Shown here: positions 19,376 through 31,100 of the stretch, in pieces
Layout: each line of letters begins with the position of its first letter
Numbering within the stretch: position 1 is the stretch's first letter
From: Basilea psittacipulmonis DSM 24701
GTDB lineage: Bacteria > Pseudomonadota > Gammaproteobacteria > Burkholderiales > Burkholderiaceae_B
Assembly: GCF_000743945.1 (NCBI RefSeq)
Contig: NZ_CP009238.1
Span: 620,001 to 684,000, forward strand
Length of the DNA stretch: 64,000 bases
Reading direction: 5' to 3'
The notes under the pieces: generated by a model
Told to the model about the DNA's origin: nothing
What the model saw: only the letters and a program-made list of their open reading frames with translations
Database searches by the model: none
Position numbers and translations under genes: made by a program

Positions 19376-19790
19376 GTCTCAGTATTTAGTAATGGGACAT
19401 GTGTGTGTAGAATGGGATGTTTTGGATATGAGGGTGCTGAGTTAGTGAGGTTTCTATGAGTATCTTAATGCTTTGAGTAAAAAGGGGTGAGTAGGGGTTC
19501 AGAAGATGCTCAGCATTTAGTAATGGGATATGTGTGTGGAATGGGATGTTTTGGATATGAGGGTGCTGAGTTAGTGAGATTTCTATGAGTATCTTAATGC
19601 TTTGAGCAAAAGGAAGTGTAGAGGTTCAGAAGATGTATGAGTGCCTCAGCATTTAGTAATGGGACATGTGTGTGTAGAATGGGATGTTTTGGATATGTTG
19701 GTGCTGGGTTAGTGAGGTTTCTATGAGTATCTTAATGCTTTGGGCAAAAGGAAGTGCGGAGGTTCAGAAAGGTTATGAGGGCTTCAATAG
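19376..19790. repeat. three tandem copies of a ~130-bp G/T-rich repeat
   Basis: Units beginning near 19378, 19508 and 19646 share CATTTAGTAATGGGA, then GAATGGGATGTTTTGGATAT and ATGAGTATCTTAATGCTTTG. They are about 90% alike and fill the gap between the tpsA terminator and rpsT. No coding function is seen. Confidence 0.88.
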
Positions 19791-19872
19791 TAGAGTTATC
19801 GATGTTTTAGGAAGTGCTGTTTAGATGGAGGTAGATGAGTTCGCACCTGCCTTATAAAAAGGGGTGAGAGAA

Positions 19873-19894
19873 ACTCCCACGCTTAGGTGGGAGT
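19873..19894 (-). terminator. possible rpsT terminator
   Basis: A perfect 8-bp stem ACTCCCAC / GTGGGAGT with a 6-base loop, just after the rpsT stop codon. The following T-run on the minus strand is short and broken. Confidence 0.65.
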
Positions 19895-19902
19895 GTGCAA
19901 AA

Positions 19903-20166
19903 TTAGGCAGCCGCTTTAATCGCCGCAGCAATACGGCTTTTTAGACGAGCCGCTTTATTTTTGTGAATGACATTCTTGTCAGCAACGCGGTCGATGATGC
20001 TTGCTGTTTTTGGAAAAATTTCATTCGCTTTCGTTTTATCGCCAGCTTCTAATGCTTGGTAAACACGTTTAATAGCAGTGCGCATCATAGAACGCAAGCT
20101 AGAGTTATGCTTATTACGAACAACGTTCTGGCGTGCACGTTTGCGAGCTTGAGCAGTATTAGCCAT
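19903..20166 (-). CDS. rpsT: 30S ribosomal protein S20
   Basis: An 87-residue basic protein starting [13 protein letters not shown], with [15 protein letters not shown] and the alanine-lysine-rich end typical of S20. It binds 16S rRNA helices early in small-subunit assembly. It is monocistronic here, with murJ convergent in order but on the same strand downstream of its own promoter region. Confidence 0.98.
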   Translation of the reverse strand: MANTAQARKRARQNVVRNKHNSSLRSMMRTAIKRVYQALEAGDKTKANEIFPKTASIIDRVADKNVIHKNKAARLKSRIAAAIKAAA

Positions 20167-20243
20167 GTTAGTAAAATATCCTTTTTCTATCTAATATGAG
20201 TTAATCCTTAATTATAAAACGATATACCATAAAAAACAAGTGA

Positions 20244-21863
20244 TTAAGATGGGGAATAACGTTTAAAATCTCTTATACGAAAACCGCAGATGAATAATGT
20301 CGCAAAATAGCACAGAATACTGGCGAATATTAGTCCAAACAGGCAAATAATACGGCTGATTTGGAAAGATTTTAATGGATCCGTGACAACGTTCATTAAA
20401 AGCTGCTGGGTCCAGTAAGTAATGCCATGGTTGTTTAAGCTATTGAGCCAGTCTGAAGGGGATTGGACAAGGTACAAAAACAATGTTAATACGATTAGGG
20501 CGGGCAGTAGTTTGACTAAAAATTTAATGATCGATTCGCTAGGCTGATAGAAGCGATGTTTTCTTAAATAAACATAAAGCAAAGAGGCGTTAAATAAAGA
20601 TCCTAATGCGATCGATAAGGTCAGTCCTGTGTGCTGTAATAGTGGCACAAAAATTAGATTTAATGCCTGAGTCAAACAAAGTATGATGACGCCAATCTTA
20701 ATGGGGGTTTTGATGTCTTGCCTAGCGTAAAAGGCGGGTGCTAAGATTTTAATGCTTAAAATACCAATCAATCCAATACTATAAGCAAGTACAGCAGATG
20801 AGGTTTTTTCTACGTCTAACTCGTTAAAAGCACCGTAGTTAAATAATACACTGACTAAGCCTGTTCTCAATAGTGCCATTCCAATGCAAGCAGGTAGTCC
20901 AAATAATAAGATGAGTTTGATGCCCCAATCCATTAAGGCGTTATACGTTTTTGAGTCTTTTTGGCTATATGCTTCTGATAGGCTGGGTAGTAGTACTGTG
21001 CCAAGTGCCATGCCTAATAAAGCGGATGGAAATTCCATTAAACGGTCTGAAAAGGATAGCCAAGTCACACTGCCGTGTTCAAGGTAAGTGGCAATATTGG
21101 TGTTAATTAAAATAGAGATTTGTGTAACAGATAGCCCCAAAATAGCTGGCAACATGTTTTTGAGCAATCTTCTTACATCATGATCGTTAAATGCTGCCGA
21201 AAAACGCAAAGAAAAACGAGGCAAAAGCCCTAACTTTGCTAAAGCCATCCACTGCACCCCTAATTGAAGTACGCCACCGACCATCACACCGATAGATAAG
21301 GCATAAATGGGGACGTTTACGACATGAACGAGCAATAAACTACACGCAATCATGGAAAGATTAAGCAAAATCGGGGTGAAAGCAGGGATGGCAAAGCGAG
21401 ACCACGTATTTAAAATACCTGATGCAAAGGACACTAATGACATACAAAGTATGTATGGAAACATGATGCGTGTCATGGTGGTGGCGATCTCGAAATTATC
21501 GTTTTCAGTTAGGCCACTTGCGACGGCAAGGGTAAACCAAGGTGCCCCAATGATGCCGATAGCAGTTAGGATTAACAGACTAATGGATAGTACCAAAGCC
21601 GTGTGATCAATGAGTTGCTGCGTGCGATCGGCTGATTCTGTTTTTTGTATTTCTTTTAAAATGGGGATAAAAGCTTGTGAAAAAGCACCCTCTGCAAATA
21701 ATCTGCGTAATAGATTGGGAATTCTAAATGCTACCCAAAACGCATCGGTCATCGGGCCAGCCCCAAATGAACGAGCGATAATCACGTCTCTGGCTAGTCC
21801 ACTAATGCGAGACAGCAAGGTGAGCCCACTAATTTTAGCAAGGGATTTGAATAAGTTTTTCAT
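20244..21863 (-). CDS. murJ: lipid II flippase MurJ (MviN)
   Basis: A 539-residue polytopic inner-membrane protein with about 14 hydrophobic segments. The N-terminus contains SGLARDVIIARSFGAG and the family core RRLFAEGAFSQAFIP. MurJ moves lipid II across the inner membrane for peptidoglycan synthesis. It lies upstream of rpsT on the same strand, the common murJ-rpsT neighbourhood in Burkholderiales. Confidence 0.96.
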   Translation of the reverse strand: MKNLFKSLAKISGLTLLSRISGLARDVIIARSFGAGPMTDAFWVAFRIPNLLRRLFAEGAFSQAFIPILKEIQKTESADRTQQLIDHTALVLSISLLILTAIGIIGAPWFTLAVASGLTENDNFEIATTMTRIMFPYILCMSLVSFASGILNTWSRFAIPAFTPILLNLSMIACSLLLVHVVNVPIYALSIGVMVGGVLQLGVQWMALAKLGLLPRFSLRFSAAFNDHDVRRLLKNMLPAILGLSVTQISILINTNIATYLEHGSVTWLSFSDRLMEFPSALLGMALGTVLLPSLSEAYSQKDSKTYNALMDWGIKLILLFGLPACIGMALLRTGLVSVLFNYGAFNELDVEKTSSAVLAYSIGLIGILSIKILAPAFYARQDIKTPIKIGVIILCLTQALNLIFVPLLQHTGLTLSIALGSLFNASLLYVYLRKHRFYQPSESIIKFLVKLLPALIVLTLFLYLVQSPSDWLNSLNNHGITYWTQQLLMNVVTDPLKSFQISRIICLFGLIFASILCYFATLFICGFRIRDFKRYSPS

Positions 21864-21906
21864 AAAAATGATGTTATCGGTCTATCCACTTGGATAGACC
21901 TAGATA

Positions 21907-22563
21907 TTATGCTTTGAGTGCGGCAAAGATATTTTTTGTGATCGTTTCTACATCACCCACACCAGAGACTTTGATATAAGTAGGTGCGTGTTGAGGATCT
22001 TCTTTTGCCCAATTTTGATAAAAATCGACTAAGGGACGAGTTTGTGATTCGTACACTTCTAGACGCTTGCGAACGGTTTCTTCTTTGTCATCTTCACGCT
22101 GGATAAGTGGCTCACCAGTGACATCGTCTTTATCAGCTACTTTTGGTGGGTTAAATTTGACGTGATAAGTACGACCGCTAGGCTGATGGATGCGACGACC
22201 GCTCATGCGTTCGATAATCATATCTGCGGGTACTTGAATTTCGATGACGTAGTCAATTTTTATATCATTGTCTTTAAATGCCTGAGCTTGAGGGATTGTT
22301 CTGGGTACGCCATCAAAAAGATAACCATCTTTACAGTCTGCAGCTTGGATGCGGTCTTTGATAAGACCAATGATAATATCATCGGATACTAATTGTCCTG
22401 CTGCGATAATGGCTTGAGCTTTTTGGCCAAGTTCGTTTCCCTCTTTAATCGCTGCTCGAAGCATATCGCCTGTAGAGATTTGAGGAATGTGACATTCTTT
22501 TGTGATAAAGCCCGCTTGAGTGCCTTTTCCTGCACCAGGAGGGCCAAGTAAAATAATACGCAT
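21907..22563 (-). CDS. adk: adenylate kinase
   Basis: A 218-residue long-form adenylate kinase. P-loop [11 protein letters not shown] is at residues 7-17, the AMP-binding STGDMLR follows, then [10 protein letters not shown], and the LID domain begins at [13 protein letters not shown]. It interconverts ATP + AMP and 2 ADP. The LID lacks zinc cysteines, as usual for Gram-negative bacteria. It is followed on the same strand by murJ. Confidence 0.98.
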   Translation of the reverse strand: MRIILLGPPGAGKGTQAGFITKECHIPQISTGDMLRAAIKEGNELGQKAQAIIAAGQLVSDDIIIGLIKDRIQAADCKDGYLFDGVPRTIPQAQAFKDNDIKIDYVIEIQVPADMIIERMSGRRIHQPSGRTYHVKFNPPKVADKDDVTGEPLIQREDDKEETVRKRLEVYESQTRPLVDFYQNWAKEDPQHAPTYIKVSGVGDVETITKNIFAALKA

Positions 22564-22771
22564 AACGAATCCCTTTGTGATAAAGATTAAACCTCACTAT
22601 TTTAAATGATAATGCGAGGACATAAAAAGATTTTTTGCTGATTTTCAAAATACCACCAGCTGGAAGCGATGCGATATTTGTCTAGACGATGTCAGGTATC
22701 TTTTTAGACGGGCGTTTTATGTAGGAACGCGGTTGTTTCGTGACCAGCTGGAGGTGAACGTTTTATTACAT

Positions 22772-23548
22772 TCAAAGCGTAGGGTGTTGGCTAAGATAAT
22801 GTCGCAAATTATCTAAGTCTTCCTGCGTATCGACTCCCGAAAGAGGGGCTTGTTTGGTTAGGGCCACAAAAATCGAGTACCCATGTTCCAATGCTCGCAG
22901 TTGTTCTAACTGTTCAAATTTTTCAAGCGGTGTTTGGTTTAATAAAGGATATTGTTTTAAAAATTGGCAACGATAAGCATATAACCCAATGTGATGTAAA
23001 GCAGGAAAATCAGGTTTTAACTGATCGATTTGGGTGATCTGTTTAAATCCCGCTCTATCCCAAGGAATAGGTGCACGAGAAAAAGTCAAAGCAAAACCTT
23101 GTGTATCGCGAATCACTTTGACTACATTAGGATTCAGAAAACGATGTACATCGGTAATAGGGTAGGCACAAGTGGCAATACTTGCTTTAGCTTGCAGCGA
23201 TAATTGATGTGCAACCGTGTGAATTAAGTCGGGATCGATTAAAGGTTCGTCACCTTGTACATTGACGATAATCTCATCATCAGGTAGATCTAACTGTGTC
23301 ACAACTTGAGCTAAGCGGTCTGTTCCAGAGGGGTGATCGTGATCAGTCATGATGGTTTCAAAACCGTGAGCCGTTGTGACATCCGCAATAGCTTGGCTGT
23401 CTGTCGCAATGATGATTCGTTGTGCAGATGATTTTTGAGCTTGCAAAGCGGTGCGTAAAATCAATGGTAAACCGTGTACATCGGCTAGCATTTTGCCAGG
23501 AAGTCTGGTGGATGCTTCGCGAGCAGGAATAATAATGGTGTATTTCAT
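22772..23548 (-). CDS. kdsB: 3-deoxy-manno-octulosonate cytidylyltransferase
   Basis: A 258-residue nucleotidyltransferase that makes CMP-Kdo for lipid A-core assembly. Family marks: IIPAREASTRLPGKML at the N-terminus, the NVQGDEPL metal-binding block near residue 95, and HIGLYAYR. The order lpxK, Trm112 protein, kdsB, adk is conserved in Burkholderiales and ties Kdo activation to lipid A phosphorylation. Confidence 0.97.
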   Translation of the reverse strand: MKYTIIIPAREASTRLPGKMLADVHGLPLILRTALQAQKSSAQRIIIATDSQAIADVTTAHGFETIMTDHDHPSGTDRLAQVVTQLDLPDDEIIVNVQGDEPLIDPDLIHTVAHQLSLQAKASIATCAYPITDVHRFLNPNVVKVIRDTQGFALTFSRAPIPWDRAGFKQITQIDQLKPDFPALHHIGLYAYRCQFLKQYPLLNQTPLEKFEQLEQLRALEHGYSIFVALTKQAPLSGVDTQEDLDNLRHYLSQHPTL

Positions 23549-23566
23549 GGGTGATATGTGTTAGGT

Positions 23567-23728
23567 TTAATCAAGTTTTCTGGCTTTTTCGGGAATTAAA
23601 ATAGGAATGCCGTCTTTGATCGGATACGCTAATTTAGCACCCAGACTGATGAGTTCTTTGTTTTGTTCGTCGTATTGTAACGTTTCGTGCGTAACAGGGC
23701 AGATGAGTTTTTTAAATATTTGATTCAT
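23567..23728 (-). CDS. Trm112 family small protein (YcaR-like)
   Basis: A 53-residue protein, [17 protein letters not shown]..., with CP near residue 10 and the closing [12 protein letters not shown] typical of Trm112/YcaR proteins. Bacterial members are of unclear function but nearly always sit between lpxK and kdsB, as here. The start overlaps the 3' end of lpxK by 17 bases, so translation is probably coupled. Confidence 0.93.
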   Translation of the reverse strand: MNQIFKKLICPVTHETLQYDEQNKELISLGAKLAYPIKDGIPILIPEKARKLD

Positions 23729-24749
23729 GGTTCGACCGTTTATGGTTTAATTGGCGAAGAAGTGCCTCAATAAAATCTCCTGGAATCCACTGTGCTTGGA
23801 CTTCTAGCACCCATATGCGAGGATCAGCTGGACATTTAATCGCATCTTTTGCCGTTAATAAAATAATGTCTTGCGTAATTTTATCAAAATCTGTTGTCGA
23901 AAAAGCATAATGGTCAGGAAAGCGAAGATAGGTCTGAGCGGTGATACCATGTTGTGTCAAAGTGTTAAAAAAGCGTTGAGGATTGCCAATGCCTGCCAAA
24001 ACACAAAGCCCCGTTTTTCCTTGAAATGCCTCTAAGGGTTGTGTGGTTTGTGTGACCAGATGTCTGAAATGAACAGGTTTTAAGTTGAATCCATATGGAA
24101 CATTGGGGTATTGTTTTTTGATGGTATCTGGATCTTCAAGCGGTGAAAAATTTTGTAAAACAAAATCAACGGTATTTAGTCGATCAGCAGACTCTCTTAA
24201 AGGGCCTGCAGGTAATACGCGTCCATTACCGATGCCTCGAGAATCTTGAACAATTATTTCGATGTCTCTGGCGAGTCGGCGATGTTGCAACCCATCATCA
24301 GAAATAATTACATCAATTTCTGGATAAACTGCTAATAGCTTTTGGGCGGCTAATACGCGATTAGGATGCACGGCAATGGGGGCATATTGGGCTAATAAAC
24401 AAGGTTCATCACCAAAGTTTTCAGGCGATAAGGGAGTATGTCCTGATAAATGAGGTTCATTTTTTATCTCAGTGGCTCCGTATCCTCTACTGACGACACC
24501 TGGATGAAAACCCAAGGCTTTGAGATCATTAATGAGTTGGATGGTAACCGGCGTTTTTCCAGTGCCTCCCACATAGATATTACCGACAACGATAACAGGA
24601 CATTTCAGCGGGACGCAGGGTTGTTTGGCCCGTTGTTTTCCTGCCCATTCATAAAGATAGGCGAAGGGAAGCAAAAGCGTACTAATCAGCCCTTTTTTTT
24701 GCCATACGCTTTGGAAGAATGGGGTTAGAATGTTGTTTATTTTTGACAT
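23712..24749 (-). CDS. lpxK: tetraacyldisaccharide 4'-kinase
   Basis: A 345-residue inner-membrane-associated kinase that phosphorylates the lipid A disaccharide at the 4' position. After an N-terminal amphipathic/hydrophobic region ([15 protein letters not shown]) comes Walker [16 protein letters not shown], then GVVSRGYG and DDGLQHRRL, all LpxK hallmarks. I start at ATG 24749 (MSKINN); a TTG five codons earlier is possible and neither has a strong ribosome site. First gene of the lpxK-Trm112-kdsB series. Confidence 0.96.
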   Translation of the reverse strand: MSKINNILTPFFQSVWQKKGLISTLLLPFAYLYEWAGKQRAKQPCVPLKCPVIVVGNIYVGGTGKTPVTIQLINDLKALGFHPGVVSRGYGATEIKNEPHLSGHTPLSPENFGDEPCLLAQYAPIAVHPNRVLAAQKLLAVYPEIDVIISDDGLQHRRLARDIEIIVQDSRGIGNGRVLPAGPLRESADRLNTVDFVLQNFSPLEDPDTIKKQYPNVPYGFNLKPVHFRHLVTQTTQPLEAFQGKTGLCVLAGIGNPQRFFNTLTQHGITAQTYLRFPDHYAFSTTDFDKITQDIILLTAKDAIKCPADPRIWVLEVQAQWIPGDFIEALLRQLNHKRSNHESNI

Positions 24750-25327
24750 TTTTTTATTGTACAAGAATTTAATTTTTTAGGTAAGTGAATAACTCACAAA
24801 AAATGTGGAAAACTTTGTGGACAATTCAAAAAAGTTTAGTAATACTACAGTGAGCAAGTTAAACTGCTCAAAAAGTAAGCATTTTTACGGATAAATATAA
24901 AATCCTTTTATATCAATAAGTTGTAATCCATTTTAAAAGGATAAGATGAATAATAACCCCTACTTTCTAGATTTTTAGTTTCTAAATCTTACGATTTTTT
25001 ACATTGTGGATATTGATGATTCCCAAACGACTTTTGCACCGTATAAATACCTAAAAATTTAGGATATTTTTGATCGTATGTTGCGGTGTTTTGGGTCAGT
25101 GATCTGTGATAAAACTGAGTGAAATTTTGGGGAAGATGCGATAAGTTAATAGAATGACTGTCTTTTTGTTAAAGTAGTATGAAATGTAATAGGTGAATGA
25201 GCAAATGCTTTTCATTTTAGGCTTTAAATAAATTGCATCTTGAAAAAAATGAGGGTTATTGTCTACAATCTTTGTTATTCGATCCCAATCATCGTTATCA
25301 CCAATGTCGTAAGCTAGGATAAGTAGA
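24750..25327. other. intergenic region between lpxK and dnaB
   Basis: 578 bases, AT-rich. It contains three DnaA-box-like matches: TGTGGAAAA (24804), TGTGGACAA (24816) and TGTGGATAT (25005), none perfect to the TGTGGATAA consensus. The dnaB promoter must lie here but I could not assign it with confidence. No gene or structured RNA was recognised. Confidence 0.5.
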
Positions 25328-26725
25328 ATGACAGATTTTATGCAAGTCGATCAAGCCGTTGAACATATTAGAACGCCATCCTATTCATTAGAAGCAGAAC
25401 AGTCTGTGCTAGGGGGCTTATTGCTTGATAATTATGCTTATGACAAGATTGCTGGCACTTTGCAGGCAGAGTACTTTTTTAAACGTGAGCATCAACTTAT
25501 TTGGCTTGAGATGGTTAAGCTGTTTGAGCTAAAAAAAGAAGTTGATGTGATCACGCTAGCCAATGCCTTGGATTTAAACCAACAACTGCAAGATTGTGGT
25601 GGACGTGAATATTTGGTGAATCTAGCGGCCAGCACGATGTCGGCTGCCAATATTCATCGTTATGCCAGCATTATTTATGATCGTTATTTGCTTAGACGGT
25701 TGGTGCTGACCTGTGACAATATTACCGAACTGGCTTTTGCTCCTGGTGGCCGTGAAGCTTCAGAGATTTTAGATGATGCGGAATCTAGAATTATGGCCAT
25801 TGCCCAACGTGGTACGGATAAAGACTTTCGCTCGATTAAGGAAGTGGTCAAAAGCATTACTGATGAGCAAATGCGATTGGATCAAATGGATCCTAAGTTA
25901 AAAAGTGATGTGACGGGCGTATCTACAGGCTTTGTGGATTTGGACCGTATGACGGCAGGATTTCACGATGGACAATTAATTATTGTGGCAGGTCGTCCAG
26001 GTTCAGGTAAAACATCGTTTGCGATGAATATTGCCGAGCATGTGGCGGTAAAAGAGGGCTTGCCAGTCGCTGTCTTTTCTATGGAGATGGGGGCTGAACA
26101 ATTAGCAACTCGTATCATTTCCTCTATGGGCGGTATTCACCAAAGTGCTTTAAGAAAGGGGACGATGAATCAAAGAGAGATGACAAGCTTTATTGAAGCG
26201 AGTCAAATCTTGGCCCAGTCGCCTTTGTATATTGATGAAACAGCTGCTTTGAATCCTATTGAATTAAGGGCAAAAGTCAGGCGATTGCACCGTGAATGCG
26301 GTGGACAGTTAGGCTTAATCGTTGTGGACTATTTGCAGTTGATGTCCTCGGCTTCGATTCGTAAAAGCGATACGCGAGCTAATGAAGTCTCGGAAATCAG
26401 CCGTTCTTTGAAAAATCTAGCACGTGAAGTGGCTTGTCCTATTGTAGCCTTATCACAGTTAAACCGTAGTGTGGAACAACGACAAGACAAGCGTCCGATG
26501 ATGAGTGATTTGCGTGAATCTGGTGCGATTGAACAGGATGCCGACTTGATTTTGTTTATTTATCGTGATGAATATCACAAAGGCGAAGAAAGTAAAGAAA
26601 AAGGGGTAGCTGAAATCATCATTGGTAAACAACGTAGCGGCCCAGTCGGCACGGTTAGAGTGGCATTTGATGGCGAATTTACGCGTTTCTCGAATTTGGC
26701 TTACGACCACCATTACCAGTCTTAA
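25328..26725 (+). CDS. dnaB: replicative DNA helicase DnaB
   Basis: A 465-residue helicase. The N-terminal primase-interacting domain starts at YSLEAEQSVLGGLL, and the RecA-like C-terminal domain has Walker A GRPGSGKTSFA, Walker B VVDYLQLM and the DLRESGAIEQDAD motif. It forms the hexamer that unwinds DNA at the replication fork. No intein is present. It lies alone, convergent with the downstream peptidase gene. Confidence 0.98.
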   Translation: MTDFMQVDQAVEHIRTPSYSLEAEQSVLGGLLLDNYAYDKIAGTLQAEYFFKREHQLIWLEMVKLFELKKEVDVITLANALDLNQQLQDCGGREYLVNLAASTMSAANIHRYASIIYDRYLLRRLVLTCDNITELAFAPGGREASEILDDAESRIMAIAQRGTDKDFRSIKEVVKSITDEQMRLDQMDPKLKSDVTGVSTGFVDLDRMTAGFHDGQLIIVAGRPGSGKTSFAMNIAEHVAVKEGLPVAVFSMEMGAEQLATRIISSMGGIHQSALRKGTMNQREMTSFIEASQILAQSPLYIDETAALNPIELRAKVRRLHRECGGQLGLIVVDYLQLMSSASIRKSDTRANEVSEISRSLKNLAREVACPIVALSQLNRSVEQRQDKRPMMSDLRESGAIEQDADLILFIYRDEYHKGEESKEKGVAEIIIGKQRSGPVGTVRVAFDGEFTRFSNLAYDHHYQS

Positions 26726-26761
26726 TAGGTTTTTAATTAGCGATCGTCACGCCTCGTTAAA

Positions 26762-27880
26762 CTAGTATAAATTAGGATAATCGTTTCGAACTAACTGTCT
26801 GAGGCGAATCGCATCCGTAAAACGACTAGATGTATTTTGTGAGTTCAAAATAATCACGGCCATTGGCTTGCCATCAAAGTTTGTTTTCATCACTAAGCAA
26901 TCGCCTGCTTCACGAATATAGCCTGTTTTAGACACTTGTATATCCCAGTTATTGTTGCGAATAAGGCGGTTTGTGTTGTGAAAGGTCTGTACTCTACCAT
27001 TTGACATCATGATGTTGTAACCGTCATGGGTTGAAAGATCTCTAATGATAGGGTTTTTGTCGGTAGCCACTAGAAGTTTGACTAAATCTTTTGGAGTAGA
27101 GACGTTCTTGGGCGACAGTCCTGTAGGCTCAACAAAACGAGTACGACTCATACCCAGTGTTTTTGCTTTTTGGTTCATGGCTTTGACAAACGCTTTCTTT
27201 CCACCAGGGTAAGTGCGTGCTAAAGCATGAGCGGCTCGATTATCTGAGGACATGAGTGAAAGCAATAACGCTTCACGACGAGTGATCTTGGTGCCTACTC
27301 TGAGTCGGCTGCTCGATTTTTTTAGACGATCAACATCTGCCTTGGTAATGGTGATTTTTTCGTTAAGATTAAGATCCTTATCTAGTACGACCAAAGCCGT
27401 CATTAACTTTGTGATGGATGCGATGGGTTGAACCTTATCACTATTTTTCTCAATAAGTGGTTTGCCTGTTTCAAGATCGACGACATACGCGATTTTGGCT
27501 TTCAGATTCGCTTCATTCGCCACTAATTGCAAAGAAGCAGGCATGTTTTCATACAGATAATGCTGGTTAGTGGTATAGGTTAAAATCGGATCTTCTTCTG
27601 GACGATTAACCTGTGCCACTTTTTTTGTCGGCGTAGAACGTGATTTCTTGACGACTTTTCTTAAACTTGCTTTAGAAGATTTTTTCTTAGCTAGGGCTTG
27701 AGCGGTTGTTTTCGGCTTCTTTCTCGTAATGATGATCGCGTTAGTTTTGCTGTTGGCGACTTTTTGGACGACCATTTCAGGACGTTTTGTAGTAGTGGTT
27801 TTCTTGGATGTAGTTGCTGAGTGAGCAATATTTGTCAATGAAAACAATAAACAAAAAGACAAAGGCAAAAGGCGTTTCAT
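26762..27880 (-). CDS. pbpG: D-alanyl-D-alanine endopeptidase, PBP7 type
   Basis: About 372 residues. A signal peptide (MKRLLPLSFCLLFSLTN) precedes a ~100-residue basic, threonine/lysine-rich region, then a serine-type S11 peptidase domain. The three catalytic motifs are present: SITK (SxxK), SDN (SxN) and KTG. PBP7-type enzymes cut D-Ala-mDAP crosslinks in the periplasm. The basic low-complexity linker is longer than in E. coli PBP7 (310 residues). An earlier in-frame start at 27913 would place charged residues before the signal peptide and is less likely. Confidence 0.92.
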   Translation of the reverse strand: MKRLLPLSFCLLFSLTNIAHSATTSKKTTTTKRPEMVVQKVANSKTNAIIITRKKPKTTAQALAKKKSSKASLRKVVKKSRSTPTKKVAQVNRPEEDPILTYTTNQHYLYENMPASLQLVANEANLKAKIAYVVDLETGKPLIEKNSDKVQPIASITKLMTALVVLDKDLNLNEKITITKADVDRLKKSSSRLRVGTKITRREALLLSLMSSDNRAAHALARTYPGGKKAFVKAMNQKAKTLGMSRTRFVEPTGLSPKNVSTPKDLVKLLVATDKNPIIRDLSTHDGYNIMMSNGRVQTFHNTNRLIRNNNWDIQVSKTGYIREAGDCLVMKTNFDGKPMAVIILNSQNTSSRFTDAIRLRQLVRNDYPNLY

Positions 27881-28175
27881 CGGGTAAACTGGCACAAAAA
27901 AGAAGTCAAACACTCAAATTATAACGGTTATGATTAATAAAATCAATAATTGCAATAACTTGTAACAAAAAATTAAATCACTTTCTAAGTTTTTTGAAAC
28001 AATTTATAAGTTTCATCATATATTCAGTTTCTTAGCAATAAAAATGAGGCGGTTAAAGCACTTATTTTATCTTGATTTTTCTTTAAGTAAAGCGTGTGTG
28101 ACATGCGTTTTTTCGCCTTGATTGGGTTAAAATATTCAACTATTTTGTCAACCCATTTATTCTAAAGGTTTACCC

Positions 28176-31100
28176 GTGTCTATCACATTCGTCCCATTCT
28201 ACGGAAAATCGGCACTTAGCCAGTTCCAAATCGAAAGATTAAAAGACAAACTTAGCCAGTATGCGATTACGCAGATTCGAGCACAATACGAATATTATGT
28301 ATTTGCACATGAAGCATTGAGTGAATCAGAACATATCAGATTAAAACAGATATTAGATATAGACGACGATTGGAAGAAAAACGAGACGCTTGTTTTGAGA
28401 GTTTTGCCTAGAATGGGGACGATTTCGCCTTGGGCATCTAAAGCAACCGATATTGTTCATAATTGTGGTTTGTCTAATATTGCTCGAGTTGAAAGAGGTG
28501 TTCGTTTTTTATTTGAAACGAAAAAAGGTTTGTTAGGCGGGTTTGCCTCTTTAAATCAAGAAGCCCAAGAATTTATTTCATCACTGATTCACGATCGTAT
28601 GACAGAGATGGTGGTCGGTGAAGAGTATCATGCAGGACAGTTGTTCCAAACCTTAAATCCCAAGCCATTACAACAGGTTGATGTGTTAAATCGTGGGGTG
28701 TCCGCACTTCAAGAGGCGAATGTTCAGTTAGGATTGGCTTTGTCTGAAGATGAAATTGAGTATTTAGAAAGCTCGTTTAAACGTTTGGGACGTAACCCAA
28801 CGGATGTGGAATTGATGATGTTTGCTCAGGCTAATAGTGAACATTGTCGTCATAAGATTTTTAATGCAACATGGACGATTGATGGCGTTCAAAAAGATAA
28901 AACGCTCTTTGGCATGATTAAGGATACGCATATTAAACATCCGCAAGGAACGGTAGTTGCGTATTCTGATAATGCAGCGATTATGGAAGGTACTTCTGTT
29001 AAACGTTTTTATCCCGATACAAATTTAAAATATGCGAATCACGAACGTTTGACACATACTTTGATGAAAGTTGAAACGCATAATCACCCCACAGCGATTG
29101 CTCCTTTCCCAGGTGCGGCAACGGGATCAGGTGGTGAAATTCGTGATGAGGGGGCTACAGGTCGTGGTGCTAAACCGAAAGCAGGTTTATGTGGATTTAC
29201 TGTTTCGCATTTAAATATTCCCACTTTGCCCGAATCGTGGGAAAAGAATGCACTTGTGCCACCTGAACGTATGGCAAGTGCTTTGGATATTATGATTGAT
29301 GGTCCGATCGGTGCGGCTGCTTTTAATAATGAGTTTGGTCGTCCGAATTTATTAGGCTACTTCCGTAGTTATGAACAGCAAGAACAACAGCATTGGGGCT
29401 ATCATAAACCCATTATGCTAGCGGGCGGTATGGGGGCGATTGATGATGCGTTGACTCACAAAAATGAGATTCCTGACGGTGCGTTGCTTATCCAATTAGG
29501 TGGTGCTGGCATGCGTATCGGCATGGGTGGCGGTGCAGCATCAAGTATGGCTTCAGGCTCCAATACCGCGGCCTTAGATTTTGATTCAGTTCAACGTGGC
29601 AACCCTGAATTACAACGTCGTGCCCAAGAAGTGATTGATGCATGTTGGCGTTTGTTAGAAGATAACCCTATTATTGCGATTCACGATGTCGGGGCAGGTG
29701 GCTTATCTAATGCTTTCCCTGAGCTGGTAAATGATGCAGACAAAGGTGCTGTTTTTGATCTCAGTCGTGTGAATCTGGAAGAATCAGGGATGTCGGCTGC
29801 TGAAATCTGGAGTAATGAGTCGCAAGAACGTTATGTCCTTTCGATTTTACCAAAGGATTTACCACGCTTTGATGAATTGGCAAAACGTGAACGTTGTCCA
29901 TATAGTGTGGTGGGCATCGCCACAAAAGAAAAAGTATTGCGTGTGGTAGAGGGCGAGGGCTTGCCTGGTGAAGCAGAGGCTACATCGACACAAGAAGCCG
30001 CCGTGTTACGTCCTGTAGATGTACCGATTGATGTGATTTTAGGTAAACCGCCTCGTATGACCAGAACGGTGGAACATGAGGCGACGACGGTATCTGCGTT
30101 TGATCCAGTTAGCCAAGATTTGGTGAGCGTGGCAAAAAGTGTGATGCGTCATCCGACGGTAGCGAATAAAACCTTTTTAATTACCATTGGTGACCGTAGT
30201 GTGGGTGGCTTGTGTTCTCGTGATCAGATGGTAGGACCATGGCAAGTACCCGTGGCTGATTGTGCAGTGACCTTAGACGGTTACGAGACTTATACAGGTC
30301 AAGCGATGAGTATGGGTGAAAAAACACCGTTGGCGGTGGCCAATGCACCTGCTTCAGGTCGTATGGCTATTGCTGAAGCGATAACAAACTTGGTGGCTGC
30401 TGACATCGATGATATTTCTCGTGTGAAGTTGTCGGCTAACTGGATGGCTGCTTGCGGTTCTAAAGGGCAAGATGCGGCCTTGTATGATACTGTCGAAGCG
30501 GTTTCTCAGATGTGCCAAGAAGTAGGGTTGGCGATTCCCGTGGGTAAAGATTCCTTGTCGATGAGAACAAATTGGTCTCAAGATGATCAGACACACACCG
30601 TGTTATCGCCTGTCTCTTTGGTTATCTCTGCTTTTGCATCGGTCAATGATGTTCGTCAAACTTTAACGCCAATACTGAAAAATGAACCCTCAGTGTTGAT
30701 TTTGATCGATTTAGGACTGGGCAAACAGCGTATGGGCGGATCCATTGTGGCCCAAGTGTTAAATCAATATGGGGGCGAAGTGCCTGATTTTGAGCATCCT
30801 GAACACTTGGTATCCTTTTTTAAAGTAATCCGTTCATTGGCTCGAGATAATAAGATTTTGGCATACCACGATAAGTCTGATGGTGGCTTATTTGCTACGG
30901 TTGCTGAGATGTCGTTTGCTTCTCAATTAGGTGTGTCTTTAAATATTGATATGCTGACTTTTGATGAACAAGTAGCTGATTGGGGTGACTATAAGATTCG
31001 CCCTGAGCAAGTTACTGTCCAAAGAGATGAATCTTCTTTCAAAGCCTTGTTTAATGAGGAAGCAGGTGCGGTGATTCAAGTTCGTGCTAGTGAACGCGAT

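Noticed and set aside
24804..25013. Replication origin upstream of dnaB, based on three DnaA-box-like sites
   Set aside because: No site is a perfect box, spacing is irregular, and neither dnaA nor dnaN nor rpmH is nearby.
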